Shown piece after piece: positions 14,138 to 15,318 of a stretch of 15,318 bases of DNA. The stretch covers positions 7,776-23,093 of the forward strand of contig PMLO01000041.1 of NCBI GenBank assembly GCA_003158895.1, read 5' to 3'. Numbering within the stretch: the first letter of the stretch is position 1; each line of letters opens with the position of its first letter. This DNA is from Propionibacteriaceae bacterium (GTDB lineage: Bacteria; Actinomycetota; Actinomycetes; Propionibacteriales; Propionibacteriaceae). The notes under the pieces were generated by a model. The model saw nothing but the letters and a program-made list of their open reading frames with translations, searched no databases and was not told the origin of the DNA. The position numbers were made by a program, and so were the translations under genes.

Positions 14138-15318
14138 GAGACGGTCTCCTCCGAGGGGTCGTCGGACTCCTTGGCCTCGTCAAGCTGGTCGATCTCCCGC
14201 AACACCTCGGAGATGTCGTCCTCCTCCGACGGCAGCTCAGGATCGTCGTCGTCGGCAACCAGTTCGGTGCCCTCGTCCTCGTCCTCGGCGTCTTCGTCCG
14301 CGTCATCTTCGTCCTCGTCATCCTCGAAGTCGGTGATGAGGACGAACCCGTTGAGCTCGTCGAGACGGTCGAGCGCGTCCGTACCCTCGGGGTCGATCCG
14401 CGCTGCCGCCGTGAACCACTCCAGCGCGGCGTCCGTGTCGCCCTGCTCCAGGAGCAGAGCGGCGTACGCGTATCTCAGACGGGCCTGTGCCGGCTTCGGG
14501 ACCACGCCACGGGGCGACTCGATCTCGTTTGCCAGAAGGCGCAGCGCCTCCGCCTGCTGCCCGGCATCGGCCCGCGCGCCGGCCTGGACCATGCGGAGCT
14601 CGATGAGCTGCGCGGGATCCTTGACGGACTGCTCCCCCTCGCGAACGAGTCTGAGCGCCGCGTCAGGACGCCCAAGAGCGCGTTCGCAGTCAGCGAGGAC
14701 GGCGATGTAGTCGGGGGAACCCGTCATCCGCCGCAGGGCACGGAACTCCGTCAACGCGACGTCGTAGTGCCCGGCCGCGTAGGCGGTCTCCGCCAACGCT
14801 TCGCGCGCGATCGGCAGGCGCGCGGCGCGACGCTTCGCTGCCTCTGCATGTGCGTACGCCAGCTCGGGATCGGTCTCGATGAGTTCCCCAGCCGCGACCA
14901 GGTGCGCGCCCACGGTGGCCGCGAGCTCCTTGGGCAGGCTCTTCAGCTCGGCCCGTACATTGCGCGGTACGTCGTGCGGGTTGATCTCGGGCAGCTCCGG
15001 CTCGTTGTCACGGGGACCGACGCCCGGAGGCAGCGGCTCACGTTCGTCGCGGTCCTGACGAGGGATTGGCGGCCCCGACTCCTCAGCTGTACGTACGAAC
15101 CTCTGTGCGCGCGGCGGCCTCTCCTCTCGGCGCGACCCCCCGGTGCGCGGACCACGGCCGGAGCTCTCCGGACGGTCGCGATAGCCGCCACCCGCAGGAC
15201 GGGCTCCGGTCGAACGCGGCCCACGGTCTGAACCCTCGTTCCGCCCCTGGTAGCCACCGCCAGTCGGGCGAGACCCGGTTGACCGAGGACGATCCGAACC
15301 CTCCGACCGGCCCTGATA
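14134..15318 (-). CDS. TPR protein with Arg/Gly-rich N-terminus and acidic tail (5' end missing)
   Basis: The frame is open from the window edge for 394 codons, so the gene starts beyond 15318. GTG at 14913 is not the start: the preceding codons read INPHDVPRNVRAELKSLPKE and belong to the conserved domain. Three parts are visible. The N-terminal part (about residues 1-95) is disordered and rich in Gly, Arg, Ser and Pro, with a near-repeat of 22-23 residues (YQGRSEGSDRPRSTGSRP, YQGRNEGSDRGPRSTGARP, then a weaker third). The middle is an alpha-helical TPR-like repeat domain. The last 66 residues (14134-14331) are overwhelmingly Asp and Glu. By position it matches M. tuberculosis Rv1691, a TPR protein of unknown function. 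The opposite charges of the two ends suggest self-contact or nucleic-acid binding, but this is speculation. Confidence 0.85.
   Translation of the reverse strand, partial: YQGRSEGSDRPRSTGSRPTGGGYQGRNEGSDRGPRSTGARPAGGGYRDRPESSGRGPRTGGSRREERPPRAQRFVRTAEESGPPIPRQDRDEREPLPPGVGPRDNEPELPEINPHDVPRNVRAELKSLPKELAATVGAHLVAAGELIETDPELAYAHAEAAKRRAARLPIAREALAETAYAAGHYDVALTEFRALRRMTGSPDYIAVLADCERALGRPDAALRLVREGEQSVKDPAQLIELRMVQAGARADAGQQAEALRLLANEIESPRGVVPKPAQARLRYAYAALLLEQGDTDAALEWFTAAARIDPEGTDALDRLDELNGFVLITDFEDDEDEDDADEDAEDEDEGTELVADDDDPELPSEEDDISEVLREIDQLDEAKESDDPSEETVS
15135..15318 (-). repeat. In-frame repeats coding the Arg/Gly-rich region
   Basis: Copies at 15253-15318 (22 codons) and 15184-15252 (23 codons) encode YQGR(S/N)EGSDR(G)PRSTG(S/A)RP(T/A)GGG. 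A partial third begins at 15183 (YRDRPESSGRGPRTGG). More copies may lie beyond the edge. Confidence 0.75.

Noticed and set aside
14134..14913. TPR gene starting at GTG 14913
   Set aside because: The upstream codons continue in the same frame to the window edge with conserved-looking sequence and good codon use.

Overview
The window is GC-rich, gene-dense actinobacterial chromosome. GTG starts are frequent, most genes overlap by 1-4 bases, and the gene order matches a block I know from Mycobacterium tuberculosis (Rv1691 TPR, Rv1692 HAD phosphatase, Rv1693, tlyA, ppnK/nadK, recN, pyrG, Rv1700 Nudix, xerD, then a parA-like gene). The synteny and the added genes would fit a member of the Propionibacteriales/Nocardioidaceae, but that placement is only an inference.

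Right part (15318 down to 7055, all minus strand): one tightly packed, probably polycistronic unit. Its order is a TPR protein (5' end beyond the window), a HAD-IIA phosphatase, a biotin ECF transporter (bioY, ATPase, T-component), a 70-residue conserved hypothetical, tlyA, nadK, recN and a SAM methyltransferase. Apart from a 39-base gap before bioY and a few bases before tlyA and nadK, neighbouring genes overlap in GTGA, ATGA or TGATG junctions, so translational coupling is likely. The bioY module is an addition to the mycobacterial order. The two genes found between recN and pyrG in mycobacteria (Rv1697/SteA and Rv1698/SteB-MctB) are missing here and a methyltransferase and a small two-helix membrane protein stand in that place.

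Middle (6678-7043 plus strand; 6576-4253 minus strand): a small membrane protein diverges from pyrG. pyrG (CTP synthase) overlaps a Nudix ADP-ribose pyrophosphatase-like gene. A perfect 9-bp inverted repeat sits directly upstream of pyrG and covers its ribosome binding site.

Left part (4252-1): Nudix and xerD, usually neighbours, are separated by about 3.1 kb of visibly less GC-rich DNA. It holds an 852-residue secreted, modular, LPNTG-anchored surface protein with a DUF11 domain, and behind it a frameshifted 5' remnant of an acetylxylan-esterase-like gene. A 15-bp-stem hairpin closes the surface gene. Then follow xerD (tyrosine recombinase with all catalytic residues) and, at the left edge, the first codons of what is probably the parA-like gene.

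Most of the window is housekeeping (nucleotide and NAD metabolism, DNA repair, chromosome dimer resolution, ribosomal RNA methylation, biotin uptake). The least ordinary part is the surface-protein insertion between Nudix and xerD.
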